Shown: piece after piece, positions 11,432 to 21,220 of the stretch
Layout: each line of letters begins with the position of its first letter
Position numbering within the stretch: position 1 is the first letter of the stretch
NCBI GenBank assembly: GCA_963922205.1
Contig: CAWUHX010000132.1
Span: 248,001-312,000, forward strand
Source of the DNA: Romanomermis culicivorax
Taxonomy: Eukaryota; Nematoda; Enoplea; Mermithida; Mermithidae
Direction of reading: 5' to 3'
DNA: 64,000 nucleotides
The notes under the pieces: model-generated
The model's input: only the letters and a program-made list of their open reading frames with translations
Databases searched by the model: none
Told to the model about the DNA's origin: nothing
Program-made: the position numbers and the translations under genes

Positions 11432-12163
11432 CTACAGTAAACTGCGTGTCCTTAGATGACACGTCAGCTGCAGCCATCTGCCGGTCTCGTAGCGAAAATG
11501 CTTTAACCTGCTCACGGATACCACCTGCTTTTTCAGCGGCTCTCTCCAGTGAGCGATTTCAAGCACATTCTCTGATAATCTCCTATTATCAGTAACAACA
11601 TACGGTCCTTGCCACGGCAGACCCAGTTTTTTCTGTTTATGAACTTTCAGCAAAACCCAATCATTGACGGAATAATCATGAGCTTTTGCTTTACGGTCAA
11701 AAAACTTTTTACTGCTCTCCGCAGCCTTCCTGATATTCTCTGAAATGACTTCATAAGTTTCTACTAAACTTTGGGTTAGTATATGCTTATAAGCCTCATA
11801 GTTCATCGGCAGAACTATGTTTCTAGCCACACCAATGCTAATGCCAAAATTAGCCTCATGACCTCTCAACAAGGCAAATGGAGAACATCTCGTTGAGGCA
11901 TGAGGTGTGGCATTATAGGCAAAAACGACAGATTGCAAATATCTGTCCCACTTATCTGAATCCTCTATAGCAACCTTTCGCAACTGCTTGATCAAGGTTT
12001 GGTTAAACCTTTCAACCATTCCATTTCCTTGTGGATGGTAGGCAGTTGTGAAAATCTTCTGACACTCCAACAATTTACAAACTGACGTCATCAAATCAGC
12101 TGTGAAGCATGAACTGTTATCACTCAACAATTTCACCGGGGTTCCATGCCTGAACACAATATT
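11432..12163 (-). pseudogene. pol: Integrase C-terminal half, element 2
   Basis: This completes the integrase after an in-frame TGA at 12164-12166. It starts at the HGTP motif, carries the second catalytic Asp (LLSDN) and the Glu of GMVERFNQT, then a C-terminal region with WVLLKV and GPYVV motifs typical of Ty3 integrase tails. No chromodomain is visible. The equivalent residue at the TGA in the intact relative at 44545-50535 is Asn, in the segment SFVNNVV. It ends at TGA/TAG-free codons until 11432, shortly before a G-run. Alone it would lack the HHCC and first Asp. Confidence 0.85.
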
Positions 12164-14752
12164 TCAAAGAAAACTGTCCACAATGGTTACAGCAGATTGA
12201 TCTGGAATCATTTCTGCTTCCACCCGTTTTGTAAAGTAATCTTGAAATACTATCACATATGGTCTTTTCTCGCTCATGGGAGATATTCCCACAATATCTA
12301 CAGAGACTATGTCAAATGGTCCTCTAGGAATTATAGGATTTAATGGTGGTATAGTAGCGTTTCCTGGAGTCGCAATTTGACATATCGGACAAAAGCTGAT
12401 CCAGCTCCGAACATCCTTCTCGATGCTCGGCCACCAGAACCGCTTTTTAATAATAGCAAGGGTTCTCTTAAACCCTTGATGCGTCATCATCACTGCTCCA
12501 TGATACTGATGCAGGACAACTTTTTTGAGAACAGAGGGCACAACAACTTGATCCTCTGCCTCGCCAAAAGTCTCTTTATATAGTATCCATTGATCGATAT
12601 AAAAGTTACTTTGAGACTTGGTGCTACTATTAGCACCTACTTTCTCGAAGATCACTTTTAAATCTTTATCTTTTCCTTGCAACTGTGCCATCAAGGCGTT
12701 TGAGATAAGCCCTTTCGGTCTACCATCTTCAATCTCTGGGGCTTCTTCAAACTCCTTCTCCTTTGGTTCAAAAATTCTCTTCACCTCTTCTTTAGGTTTT
12801 GCTTGCCCAGGAGGATGTCCTTTTTCCTCCTGCTGCAAGTTTTTTGCCATTTGTCTAGTGACTACGGCCTCAATTTCATATTTCTCAGGCGTTCGATAAT
12901 TATCAAATTCTGGAGAAATATTAAGTCGAGTTTCATCACTAACACCATACTTTGAAGCCACTGAAGCTGTGGCCATCTTCACCGGAGTGAAGACTCCTAC
13001 AGCCTCATCCACTTCATCTCCTCTGAGTTCCCGAAGTTGTTTCACTAAAACTTTGTGGTTTTGGTTAAGGACTTCGTCTTCAGCAAGAGATTTCACTTCT
13101 TCTTTCTGAAAGATAAGCTCCCATTTTGGTGGCAACTTCTCTTTCTGCTCATCCGGTTCCTCCTTTCTGGAGAGAAAATCTGCCATGGCATTCTGTCTGC
13201 CAGGCACGTACTCCAACTTGTGATTAAACTGGCAAATGAATGCGTACCACCTCTTGAGTTTGTCATTAGTCTCTGTGTTGACCCTCATTGATAATAATGG
13301 TTTGTGGTCAGTTTGAATCCTGACCTTTTGGCCCAAAAGATTATGTTTATAAATTTTAAGGCCGTAAACCACAGCTAAGCATTCCCTTTCGGTGGCGCAC
13401 CATTTCCTTTCTTCTGCCCGCAATATCCGACTATTGTAGGCAATTACCCAACGTTCGGAGTCAGTCTCTTGACATAACACTGCTCCCAATGCAATTCCAC
13501 TGGCATCCGTTTGAAGAATGAATCGCGCAGATCCATCTAGAATTGGATGTCTTAAGAAAGGTACCGAGGTCAATGCTACTTTGAGCTCCTCAAAAGTTGT
13601 GTAATGTAACTCCGTCACATTCCATGTTCCCTTCTTGCCTGTTAATTTGTACAAGGGTTCAGCTAGTGCTGCTAGGTCCGGTATAAATTTCTTACACCAT
13701 TGTAGCATACCTAGGAATCTTTGCATTTTCTTAACAGAATCAGGGAATGGAAATTCCGTTATCGCCTTGACCTTCTTAGGATCCGGAGAAATTCTGTTCG
13801 CATCCAAGATGTGCCCTAAAAAGTGCACCTTCTCGGGAAGAAATTCACATTTCTCCAGCTTAAGAGTCAACTTCGCCTTCCTCAACGCTTCTAGCACCAT
13901 CTTCAAATTCTCTAAGTGTTCCTCGAACGTATTCCAGAAGATGATAATATCATCTATGTACACTAGGCAAATTTTCCATACCAAATCCCCAAGGATTCTC
14001 TCCATCATCCTTTGGAATTCAGCAGGTGCATTCTTCAATCCAAATGACATTACTTTAAACTGAAACAAGCCCTCTTGGCATATAAAAGCCGTTTTCTCCT
14101 TGCTCTCCTCCTCCATCGGGACCTGCCAATATCCCGACTTCAAATCTAGAGTCGTATAAAACTTCGCTCTTCCAAGGCAATCTAAATAGTCATCCATTCT
14201 CGGGATGGGATATTTATCATCCTTGGTCACTTCGTTTATACCTCTAAAATCAACTACTGGTCTCGTAGTTCCATCCTTCTTTCCAACCAGGAACAAGGGT
14301 GCAGCCCACGGTGACTTCGAGGGCTCGATCACTCCCTGATCCAACATCTCCTTTATATGTCGCCTTACTCCTGGCCGACTATTAATTGAAGCTCTGTAAT
14401 ATCTCTTTGCTACAGGTCTTGCATCTCCTGTATCTATCTTGCACGTCAGAGCTGGGGTTGTAGTAGCCGGATCACCAGGCAAGCTAAAGACATCTCTGTA
14501 CCTCAACAAAGAGTCTATAGCTTCCGTTTTCTTCTCTTCCGCAATTTTCGCCTTAGATATCATTTTGCATAGTGAAGTATAGAACTCTACAGAATCAGCT
14601 TTTGATAATGCAGGCATTCCTTCCTTTACCATACAGGTCTGATATTCCTTTTCTTCCTTTATCTTTTTCATTTCCTTCACCTTCTTGTACGTATCATCAT
14701 CTTCAATAAGCATAGATTCTGTATAGCCAATGATTTGATCTCTCTCAAACCA
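12164..14752 (-). CDS. pol: Reverse transcriptase, RNase H and integrase N-terminus, element 2
   Basis: About 860 codons open in frame. It copies element RNA into DNA and begins integration. RT: SPWAAPLFLVGKKDG, FRGINEVT, TLDLKSGYWQVP, and YIDD catalytic residues at about residue 253 (from the ATG at 14713). RNase H: LQTDASG near residue 400 and TERECLAVVYG. Integrase: zinc-binding HHCC (HQYHG, THQG, FCPICQ) from about residue 734, then the first catalytic Asp in SVDIVG. It is preceded in frame by TGA at 14753-14755 and closed by TGA at 12164-12166. The domain order RT-RNase H-IN identifies Ty3/gypsy rather than Ty1/copia. Confidence 0.93.
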   Translation of the reverse strand, partial: WFERDQIIGYTESMLIEDDDTYKKVKEMKKIKEEKEYQTCMVKEGMPALSKADSVEFYTSLCKMISKAKIAEEKKTEAIDSLLRYRDVFSLPGDPATTTPALTCKIDTGDARPVAKRYYRASINSRPGVRRHIKEMLDQGVIEPSKSPWAAPLFLVGKKDGTTRPVVDFRGINEVTKDDKYPIPRMDDYLDCLGRAKFYTTLDLKSGYWQVPMEEESKEKTAFICQEGLFQFKVMSFGLKNAPAEFQRMMERILGDLVWKICLVYIDDIIIFWNTFEEHLENLKMVLEALRKAKLTLKLEKCEFLPEKVHFLGHILDANRISPDPKKVKAITEFPFPDSVKKMQRFLGMLQWCKKFIPDLAALAEPLYKLTGKKGTWNVTELHYTTFEELKVALTSVPFLRHPILDGSARFILQTDASGIALGAVLCQETDSERWVIAYNSRILRAEERKWCATERECLAVVYGLKIYKHNLLGQKVRIQTDHKPLLSMRVNTETNDKLKRWYAFICQFNHKLEYVPGRQNAMADFLSRKEEPDEQKEKLPPKWELIFQKEEVKSLAEDEVLNQNHKVLVKQLRELRGDEVDEAVGVFTPVKMATASVASKYGVSDETRLNISPEFDNYRTPEKYEIEAVVTRQMAKNLQQEEKGHPPGQAKPKEEVKRIFEPKEKEFEEAPEIEDGRPKGLISNALMAQLQGKDKDLKVIFEKVGANSSTKSQSNFYIDQWILYKETFGEAEDQVVVPSVLKKVVLHQYHGAVMMTHQGFKRTLAIIKKRFWWPSIEKDVRSWISFCPICQIATPGNATIPPLNPIIPRGPFDIVSVDIVGISPMSEKRPYVIVFQDYFTKRVEAEMIPDQSAVTIVDSFL

Positions 14753-16111
14753 TCAACCAGAACCTGTGGTATTGGAGATTAGTACTACAAACTCCTTTTG
14801 TGATTCGTCTACAACCACTTTCTCCATTCTGAACTTCCTTTCAGAATCCTTTGATTCCACAATAATTCCGTTCAACGTGGCATCTCCATGTTGATCCCAA
14901 AGTTTTGCCTTCATCAAAACATCTGTTCCATATGGAATGTAGGTTTTACTACATGCAACAATTGCAACAGTTATCTTTAGTAGACAAACTTTTGGATAAA
15001 CAATTTGATTTATGCAATCAGTCGACGCCACACTGACTTTAGTCACTTCTTCCACTACCGTTTGCACAGTAGTTACAGAAGGAACTTGAACTACGTCAAT
15101 TTTTCTCTCAATGCCTTGTATCGTCATGGCATTCCTTTTGAAATCAATCACCACACCTAAATCTGGGTGCGCTAAAAAATCTGTGCCCAAGATCAGGTCC
15201 TCACCTGCATCTGGCAACACTATAGCATTGACTGGAAAACTTCCGAATTCAGTCTTCATACAAACTGGTACATACCCATAGGCATGCACAATTTTTCCAT
15301 CAGCTACAGCCACTTTAAGAATACGAGGGTACACTGTATAATCAACGTCTAATGCCCTTTTCAAAAGCTTAGAAGACATGACTGTACACTGAGCTCCTGT
15401 ATCAATTAAAGCTCTGGTAGCCGTTTCTTTAATAACCACATTTATGTAGAACAGAACCGTTTTCGGATAATTTTCCAACAACCTTCTCTCTATGTACCTT
15501 GCTTTCCTTCCATATTTCACATGAGCCAAATCTCTTTCTTTTACCTTCTCTAGAGGTGTCACCTTATCCAGGTGAATAATACTTCCGAGAACCAAACTAG
15601 AAGATTTGTTTCTACTCTGATCACTTTCATCATCCACATCCGTACGGCTTGTCACCATTACGTTATGCGAACTAGGTTGCAACTGGTTCGAAACAAATGA
15701 TCCAGACTGATCCTGGACGGTACTAGCCTGAATAGCTGGTTGACTAGTTGATGCAGGTAGCATCAACTGAAGCTGCCTCTGCAACTGGATGCCTTGTTCC
15801 CTAAGTCTGCAGAATTCCCTGTATCTCTCAAACTCTGGGTCATACCCGTACATTTGATCTTCTTCGGGGATCCTACATAATAGGCACCTCTTCCTTTTCC
15901 CTATAAATCCAAACTGAGGTCCACCTCTACCTCTAAAACTTCCTCTAAATGAAGCATTCCTATCACCACCATAATACTGATTAGACATGCCACGGTTAAA
16001 TCCACCGCGTTGCTGTTGCTGACGCCGGTATGCTAATGTCTTACACTCCTCCGTAGCATGAGTATTATTCTTATGATATATGCAGTAGGGTCTCTGCTGC
16101 TTGGACTGCTT
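14753..16111 (-). CDS. pro: Nucleocapsid zinc knuckle and retropepsin, element 2
   Basis: This frame follows the gag stop (TAG at 16112-16114) without a shift. The first codons encode a C-x2-H-x4-H-x4-C zinc knuckle (CIYHKNNTHATEEC, near 16045-16085) followed by a Gln/Arg-rich stretch. An aspartic protease with ALIDTGAQC at about 15385-15410, and a flap/ILGTD-like segment (LILGTDFL) follow. The protease would cut the polyprotein. The frame ends in TGA at 14753-14755 in the motif TGSG-x-WFERDQIIG. The relative at 56296-56904 has Cys at that residue, within TGSGCHLERNQIIG. The first internal ATG is at 15988, but in an intact copy this would be internal to gag-pol. Confidence 0.87.
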   Translation of the reverse strand, partial: KQSKQQRPYCIYHKNNTHATEECKTLAYRRQQQQRGGFNRGMSNQYYGGDRNASFRGSFRGRGGPQFGFIGKRKRCLLCRIPEEDQMYGYDPEFERYREFCRLREQGIQLQRQLQLMLPASTSQPAIQASTVQDQSGSFVSNQLQPSSHNVMVTSRTDVDDESDQSRNKSSSLVLGSIIHLDKVTPLEKVKERDLAHVKYGRKARYIERRLLENYPKTVLFYINVVIKETATRALIDTGAQCTVMSSKLLKRALDVDYTVYPRILKVAVADGKIVHAYGYVPVCMKTEFGSFPVNAIVLPDAGEDLILGTDFLAHPDLGVVIDFKRNAMTIQGIERKIDVVQVPSVTTVQTVVEEVTKVSVASTDCINQIVYPKVCLLKITVAIVACSKTYIPYGTDVLMKAKLWDQHGDATLNGIIVESKDSERKFRMEKVVVDESQKEFVVLISNTTGSG

Positions 16112-18049
16112 CTACTTTTCAGCAGACGCAGTCTTCACAGTAGTCAACTCTTTTAAAGCTTCATTCTGAGTAACTTGTAATTTATCCACCTTTTGAACCA
16201 ATTGTAGCCACTCCTTTGAGAGAATAGCTAAAAAAGACTCCTTGGCCTGTTCGTCGTTAGACTTTTTGACATCACGAAGCGACAGACCATGTTGCATCTC
16301 TTCAGCATTCTCCTCACTTCTCTCCTCTTCCACTGCCTTTTGCAACTGATTTTGTGGTCTTGACTTCGTCTGGTTATACTTTTTAGTACTTCCATATGGA
16401 GCATTCCCTACAAAAGCAATTTCCGGGCACATCTCCTCCGTAGCTACAACTTGATTGACTACAATCGGTTTATCCTTGGCTCCAAAAGTAGTAAACACAT
16501 TCTTATACTTCTTATCAATCTGAGTTACGGCGTATGCAAGGTCTTGCCATGTTTTCATCGATGGCAATAAGTCCTGCAACTCTGTCTGATACAACGGACT
16601 ACTCTTATAAATGAAGGCATTAATAATGTTCTCTTGCCTTACTTGATCACTCTGATCTGCATAGACCAGATCTACATGATTACTCAATCTCTTTAAAAAC
16701 TCTAAGGCTGACTCGCCTTCTTCCTGTTTCATATTAAACAACTCTCTTTTGAGCATCGTCAAATCATAAGTCCGCGCGAGATACTTTAAAATATTTCTCC
16801 CCGCTTCTGTATAACTTGAGGATGTTCTTGCTATCCTCCTAGCCGTATTTTGAGACAACCTTCTCAAACACTCCTTTTTCACTTTATCAGCCGTATTCTC
16901 CAGAAATTCACTTTCCAGATCAGTAAAAAATTTCAAAGCCTCCGTCGGCTTTATACTATCATGTAAAGGTCTATGTTTCAAGGCCTTTACCACATCTCTC
17001 ACATCAACTTCTACACTTGAGCTAGAGTTCGACGTAGATGAACTGCTATTATCACTATCTGAGTAATGTCTACTCCTAGCTCTTGACCTATGAGATCTCT
17101 TTCTACTCTTTGACCTCCTCTTTCTCCTCCTCTCAGGGCTAAGGTCAGCTCTATTTGCGGTATCTCTCCAAGGAGTAGGACGAGAAAACCTATCCTCTCC
17201 CTGGGACGATTCATCGCAAATAGTCACCTTCCTTTCCCTAGACCTCCTATTCTCTGAGTAACCGTAGGCATTCGATTGTGCTTGTTCAGCATTCCTCGAA
17301 CTCTGCGGCTCCTCAGTCCAACCTCTATCTCTACCCAAATATTTGTCTCTATCCTCTTGAGACCTTACATAAACCTCTGAATGAACCTCTCTCTTAGGTT
17401 CACTAACTCTCTCAACTCTATTCTCAAGGTAAGAAGACTCACCTATCTTCTTCCGTTGATCATCTTCCTTTTCCTTTTCTCGCTCCTGCGCGGTTTCGAT
17501 TACTTTTATCAATAATTCCATTTTCTTTTCCAATGCGTTAATTCGTGCGTCCTTGGGATCGACTCGATCCCTTGGATCCTCTCGTCGACTCCAATTCGTA
17601 ATTTCGGGGTCGTATCGCCTTGAATATTTATCATCGTATAAATCGGCCGGCGCGTCCTCGTAATATTCGTCGTAATTCATATCCACCATGTTTGACCTCC
17701 ACGCCGGTTTCGATTTCCGTCTAATCTCCTCCAGCGTTTCGGCCATCGGATAGACCAACTTCGAGGGCGACGTCGGTCTCTCTCTCTCAAAGGTCTGCTG
17801 ACCTCTGATACTACCACTTACCGTAGTTTCAATCTCGGCTAACCTAGCCATCTCAAAACTACTCTTCCTCAACTCCTCTTCCATTTTTTCCACTTCGGCA
17901 TTTCTACTCTCTCTCCTTCCTTCAGTCTCAGGCGCCTGTGCTTGAACCTTTTCTACCGCTGCGTGTTCTTCAGCAGAGTCGAGATTCGAAACACTAGGTT
18001 CATGTGACCTAGGAGGAGTCCTTAACGTTTTTCCTACCGGAATACTCAT
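16112..18049 (-). CDS. gag: Gag polyprotein, element 2 (645 codons)
   Basis: Structural protein of the retrotransposon particle. The ATG at 18049 lies 109 bases inside the 5' LTR. The first 300 residues are charged and probably disordered. Residues about 305-335 are Arg/Ser-rich (an SR-type patch). A Ty3-type capsid domain follows from about residue 355 to 530, with [21 protein letters not shown] and ALEFLKRL motifs. The frame ends at TAG (16112-16114) but continues in frame into the zinc knuckle and protease. The intact relative (44545-50535) has the same parts as one ORF, so this TAG is either inactivating or read through. CAG to TAG is one possible origin. Confidence 0.88.
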   Translation of the reverse strand: MSIPVGKTLRTPPRSHEPSVSNLDSAEEHAAVEKVQAQAPETEGRRESRNAEVEKMEEELRKSSFEMARLAEIETTVSGSIRGQQTFERERPTSPSKLVYPMAETLEEIRRKSKPAWRSNMVDMNYDEYYEDAPADLYDDKYSRRYDPEITNWSRREDPRDRVDPKDARINALEKKMELLIKVIETAQEREKEKEDDQRKKIGESSYLENRVERVSEPKREVHSEVYVRSQEDRDKYLGRDRGWTEEPQSSRNAEQAQSNAYGYSENRRSRERKVTICDESSQGEDRFSRPTPWRDTANRADLSPERRRKRRSKSRKRSHRSRARSRHYSDSDNSSSSTSNSSSSVEVDVRDVVKALKHRPLHDSIKPTEALKFFTDLESEFLENTADKVKKECLRRLSQNTARRIARTSSSYTEAGRNILKYLARTYDLTMLKRELFNMKQEEGESALEFLKRLSNHVDLVYADQSDQVRQENIINAFIYKSSPLYQTELQDLLPSMKTWQDLAYAVTQIDKKYKNVFTTFGAKDKPIVVNQVVATEEMCPEIAFVGNAPYGSTKKYNQTKSRPQNQLQKAVEEERSEENAEEMQHGLSLRDVKKSNDEQAKESFLAILSKEWLQLVQKVDKLQVTQNEALKELTTVKTASAEK

Positions 18050-18157
18050 CTTTTTAACTTTTCCGGTATGTGCCTGTAAATAAAACCCAGGAGGTTTAGT
18101 TATTTTTCTGGTGGTTCTCCGGTTATCCGTCGTGAGAGGCGTTAAGAGTCCACCACT

Positions 18158-18634
18158 TGTTAGGCTGCTGTGGGGTCAACACTATGCAACAGTTCTGACC
18201 ACAGGCTAACAACAACAACAACCACAAAACTCTCCCAGACGTTTCACCAGATACTCGCCAGAACTTTCACTAAACCTCAGGCAGAACACCTTGACACGTA
18301 CCTCAGGAGCTCCTACCCAAGTCTCCACTCCTATCCTTATACACTCCAACCTCTACGCTCACAAAACAATACACTTACGGGTTCAATGTGTATTGGGTAG
18401 CTAGTGGCGACGCCAAAATAACAATAATAAACAAAAATATTGTAGAAAGGCGATGGCGGCGTCGCTCCATAAACAAATCTTTTCAACAATGATAAAAAGA
18501 CACCAAAAACGCGAAACAGTGGCAGCATAAACCTATGCAAATTTATCACTTCTTTTCGGCCACTTTTCGCCGCATCCAACCGCCTGCGCACCGACGCCGG
18601 AAGCTGAACACGTGCACCTGAGACCACCTCAACA
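18158..18634 (-). repeat. 5' LTR of element 2
   Basis: Partner of 4563-5039, same length. On the minus strand the sequence leaving the LTR is AG then TGGTGGACTCTTAACGCC, a primer-binding site with the TGG that pairs with a tRNA CCA end. The 3' side in plus coordinates is followed by GATG, the target duplication. Confidence 0.93.
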
Positions 18635-19250
18635 GATGGATTGATCAGAAACATGGGTTTTTAACTTAATTATGGGGGAAATAACCGGTTTATGGGATGC
18701 AAGAGGAAAATTAGATGGAATAATGAAGGTATGTTGAGACACAGGTTGATTATTTTGGGTAATAGAGGTGGGAGGAAGGTTGGGGTTACTTGTTTGATTT
18801 TCGGGATGGGACTGGGGAAAGGTAGCAGTAATGAAAAGATTGAATTTTCCCATTAGAGCATTAAGAGTGGCAGATATAGTGGCAGTTTGGTGTTATTGGG
18901 CTTCAAAATTTTTTGTTTGCTGCTCCTCAAGTTCCCTGAGGAGTCATGAGTTATTTTCTTCAATTTGTCTGGTTCTATCTTCAACCAGGCCAAGGATTTG
19001 GGTAACAGTAGCTGTGCTGGGGATATTTTGTTGGACCTTTTTTACTTCGGTGGTGCTGGGGTAAAGGGAGGGAAGATGGATTTTGAGAAAAACTAGATTC
19101 AGAAAAATCACAGTGGTAGGAAGTACTTTGGGTGTGGTGATTGTTGGAAGGGAGATGTCATGAAAGTGACAGCTGATTTTGGGAGTTCAAATGATCCAGG
19201 AGAAAAGGATTTAATGGTACTATGAAAGAAACGTAGTTACGAAAATGGTA
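18635..19250 (-). pseudogene. Remaining 5' (gag-side) part of the old Ty3-like element
   Basis: This continues the sequence interrupted at 4562, as shown by the shared GATG. It precedes the old protease and RT in the minus direction, so it should be gag. Only short open segments remain, such as 18853-18629, rich in Pro, Asn, Gln and Ser, and no capsid motif is readable. Its outer boundary with the Polinton is not visible; I placed it near 19250, where composition becomes more AT-rich. Confidence 0.45.
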
Positions 19251-19387
19251 AAGAAAGATTACTGTATCATTTACACAAAAAAGATATTTAACAGACAATT
19301 TCAAAACTTTACATTTTGGATTTTAACTGTTTTCATCATTTTTGTATTTTCATTGAATTTTCTAATAAATTATATCGTAAAGTGAAG

Positions 19388-19400
19388 TCTATAAATACTA
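19388..19400 (+). promoter_or_regulatory. Polinton promoter motif, copy 1
   Basis: TCTATAAATACTA, preceded by GAAG, 28 bases before the ATG of the first ORF (19428). It contains a canonical TATA box, and an almost identical 12-mer recurs upstream of other genes of the element. Confidence 0.7.
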
Positions 19401-19427
19401 ACTTTTTCCAGTTACATAAATCTAAAA

Positions 19428-19760
19428 ATGGAACCTGAAGTTACTAAACGTCAGCCCTTCACTCAAGAAGAATGCAGGCCATATGGAAGGTCTATTAGGC
19501 CTCCTATGGAGATTTGCGCTAGGAATCTGAAAAAGCCCATGTACCCTCTCATGCTCCATCTCTGCTTTTTCTGCGAAAAAAGTTCTTCTGAAAGAGAAGT
19601 TTTTGGAACAAATTCGGAGATACTTTTTTTCCATATCCAACTATGCCCTCGTTGCGTAGATTTCAATAGAGCTGTTCAAGAAGCAGGTTCTAGAGTTTTA
19701 GAAAAATATGCAGAGGCAGAAGTAGAACAAGAGCGGGTCAGAGCTCAACAGAGTCTATAA
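19428..19760 (+). CDS. Small Polinton protein with a four-Cys zinc-binding pattern
   Basis: 110 residues, first gene of the cluster, with ATG 28 bases after a TATA-type motif. Two Cys pairs are visible: CFFC near residue 46 and CPRC near residue 74, spaced like a zinc ribbon or treble clef. The C-terminal 30 residues are Glu/Arg/Gln-rich and helical. Its TAA lies inside the next promoter motif (AGTCTATAAATACT), so the next gene starts immediately. I do not recognise the family; a DNA-binding or regulatory role is only a guess from the Cys pattern. Confidence 0.65.
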   Translation: MEPEVTKRQPFTQEECRPYGRSIRPPMEICARNLKKPMYPLMLHLCFFCEKSSSEREVFGTNSEILFFHIQLCPRCVDFNRAVQEAGSRVLEKYAEAEVEQERVRAQQSL

Positions 19761-19765
19761 ATACT
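19754..19765 (+). promoter_or_regulatory. Polinton promoter motif, copy 2
   Basis: TCTATAAATACT, preceded by AG, 27 bases before the ATG at 19792. The TAA of the preceding ORF is contained in the motif. Confidence 0.7.
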
Positions 19766-19791
19766 GAGACAGCTAGGTAGAAAGAGGCAAG

Positions 19792-20118
19792 ATGGAAACT
19801 CAAGGAGAAATAGTTTTCCGTGACTTAATCATCAAGTTGGTAGAAATAGCGGGTAGCCGCTATATCAATGTACGAGACACCCAAAAACTTGGGACACTCT
19901 TTTGGCGATTCCTAGAAGACTCTTACAAGAAAAATAGGAGAGAGATAGATGGGTGGAATGCCTTCTGGAATTTTGCCTGTAAATTAAAAAACTTTATCAT
20001 ACAAAAGAAAGTTGAAGAATTATTCCATCTTTGGAATCATTTGGATACTAATGCTAAAAATTTCTTTGAAAATCTGTATGATAGTTCTCTTTTAAATTAT
20101 ATTAATTGTATATTATAA
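19792..20118 (+). CDS. Small Polinton protein, unknown function (108 aa)
   Basis: A compact, mainly helical protein rich in Lys, Phe, Trp and Asn, with repeated aromatic residues (WRFLED, WNAFWNF, LFHLWNHL). It follows a TATA-type motif by 27 bases. Its stop TAA lies in the next TATAAATA. I see no known motif, membrane segment or signal peptide. The position just upstream of the integrase and the same spacing as its neighbours argue that it is a real gene of the element. Confidence 0.6.
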   Translation: METQGEIVFRDLIIKLVEIAGSRYINVRDTQKLGTLFWRFLEDSYKKNRREIDGWNAFWNFACKLKNFIIQKKVEELFHLWNHLDTNAKNFFENLYDSSLLNYINCIL

Positions 20119-20121
20119 ATA
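20114..20121 (+). promoter_or_regulatory. Polinton promoter motif, copy 3 (TATA core only)
   Basis: TATAAATA, 26 bases before the ATG at 20147 of the integrase gene. It overlaps the TAA of the previous ORF, as in copies 2 and 4. The flanking TC and CT of the longer motif are absent. Confidence 0.55.
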
Positions 20122-20146
20122 TGAATTTGTAATAAAATCAAAAGTG

Positions 20147-21190
20147 ATGGAAAAATTATTACAAAAATTGTATTTTGACCCTGAAAAGGGGTATTCTGGA
20201 GTTGATAATCTATATAGGCGAGCAAGAAACCTGAATCGAAAGATAAAAAAATCAGACGTTGAAAAATGGGCAGCAAACCAGCCCTCATACACCCTCCATA
20301 AACCAGCTCGCAAAAACTACAAACGGAATAAAATTTTTGTTAGTGGTATAGACGAGCAATGGCAAGCTGATTTGGCTGATCTTCAGTCTACAAGAACATA
20401 ATGATACCTCCTAAACTGTATCGACTTATTCTCCAAATTTGCCTGGTCAGTCCCCCTCAAACAGAAAACTAGTGCTGAAATTATGGATGGTTTCGAGAAA
20501 ATTTTAAAAACAGGCCTGAAACCCACCAAGCTCCAAACAGACGAAGGTAAAGAATTCACTAATAAAACATTCCAAAAGTACTTGAAATCCAAATTTATTC
20601 ATTTTTTCACTACAAAAAGTGAAGTCAAAGCCAGCGTAATTGAACGATTTAACCAGACTTTGAAAGAGAAAATGTGGCGATACTTTACGAAAAACAATAC
20701 TTATCGGGTCATTGATGTCCTGTACGAGCTACTGGAAAATTACGACAGTTCATACCATCGAACAATAGGAACGTACCCAGACAAAGCCTCGGTTAAGAAT
20801 GAGCGAGAAATTTTCAATAAAGTTTTCCAAATTAAATCTATGAAGCCGAGTTTCACGTTTGAGAATGGAGACAAAGTTCGTCTGAGTAAAGTGAAACGGA
20901 CTTTCGAGAAAGGATTCTGGCCAAACTGGACAGAGGAATATTTTCTATTTAAGGAGAGATATGCTCGGAACCCACCTGTTTATACCCTCGAGGACCAATT
21001 AGGGGAGAAATTGGAAGGAATTTTCTATGAATCTGAGCTGCAGAAGATTGAAGCTGATACTGAGGATCTTCGAATTATAGAAAAAATTCTTAAAATTCGT
21101 AAAAGAAGAAAAAAGACTGATTGCCTGGTTCGATGGAGGGGGTACCCATCCAAATTTGATAGTTGGGTTTCAGATCTGGTGAAGCTATAA
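20147..21190 (+). pseudogene. int: Polinton integrase with C-terminal chromodomain, disrupted
   Basis: A retroviral-type DDE integrase that would insert the element into host DNA. The first catalytic Asp is in QADLADLQ (about residue 72), the second Asp in LQTDEGKEF and the Glu in VIERFNQTL, all present. The final 45 residues form a chromodomain-like unit with LVRWRGYP and FDSWV, which could tether the complex to histone tails. Two adjacent stops, TAA and TGA at 20399-20404, interrupt the frame between the first and second Asp. The reading frame is the same on both sides, and the local sequence also reads sensibly for a few codons in another frame, so a small deletion plus shift is likely. 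The gene starts at ATG 20147 after a TATA core. Confidence 0.85.
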
Positions 21191-21193
21191 ATA
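21185..21193 (+). promoter_or_regulatory. Polinton promoter motif, copy 4
   Basis: CTATAAATA overlapping the TAA of the integrase, 28 bases before the ATG at 21221 of the minor capsid gene. Confidence 0.6.
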
Positions 21194-21220
21194 TAAATTT
21201 TTCACACCAAATTTTAAAAA

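Larger units (their letters stand above)
4563..18634 (-). mobile_element. 14.07-kb Ty3/gypsy LTR retrotransposon (element 2) with extra 3' gene
   Basis: A full-length element bounded by two 477-bp direct repeats that differ, by eye, at only two positions, both CpG-type transitions. GATG flanks it at 4559-4562 and 18635-18638, a 4-bp target duplication. On the minus strand the order is 5' LTR, primer-binding site TGGTGGACTC two bases inside the LTR, gag, protease, RT/RNase H, integrase, 1.3 kb of non-coding DNA, a large extra frame with an exonuclease-like domain, a purine tract and the 3' LTR. It is large for a Ty3 element because of the extra frame. The near-identical LTRs imply recent insertion, yet six in-frame stop codons interrupt its two long frames. 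Confidence 0.92.

Noticed and set aside
18635-19387. Left terminal inverted repeat of the Polinton
   Set aside because: I compared this stretch by eye with the reverse complement of 26128-26395 and 37588-37850 and saw no match.
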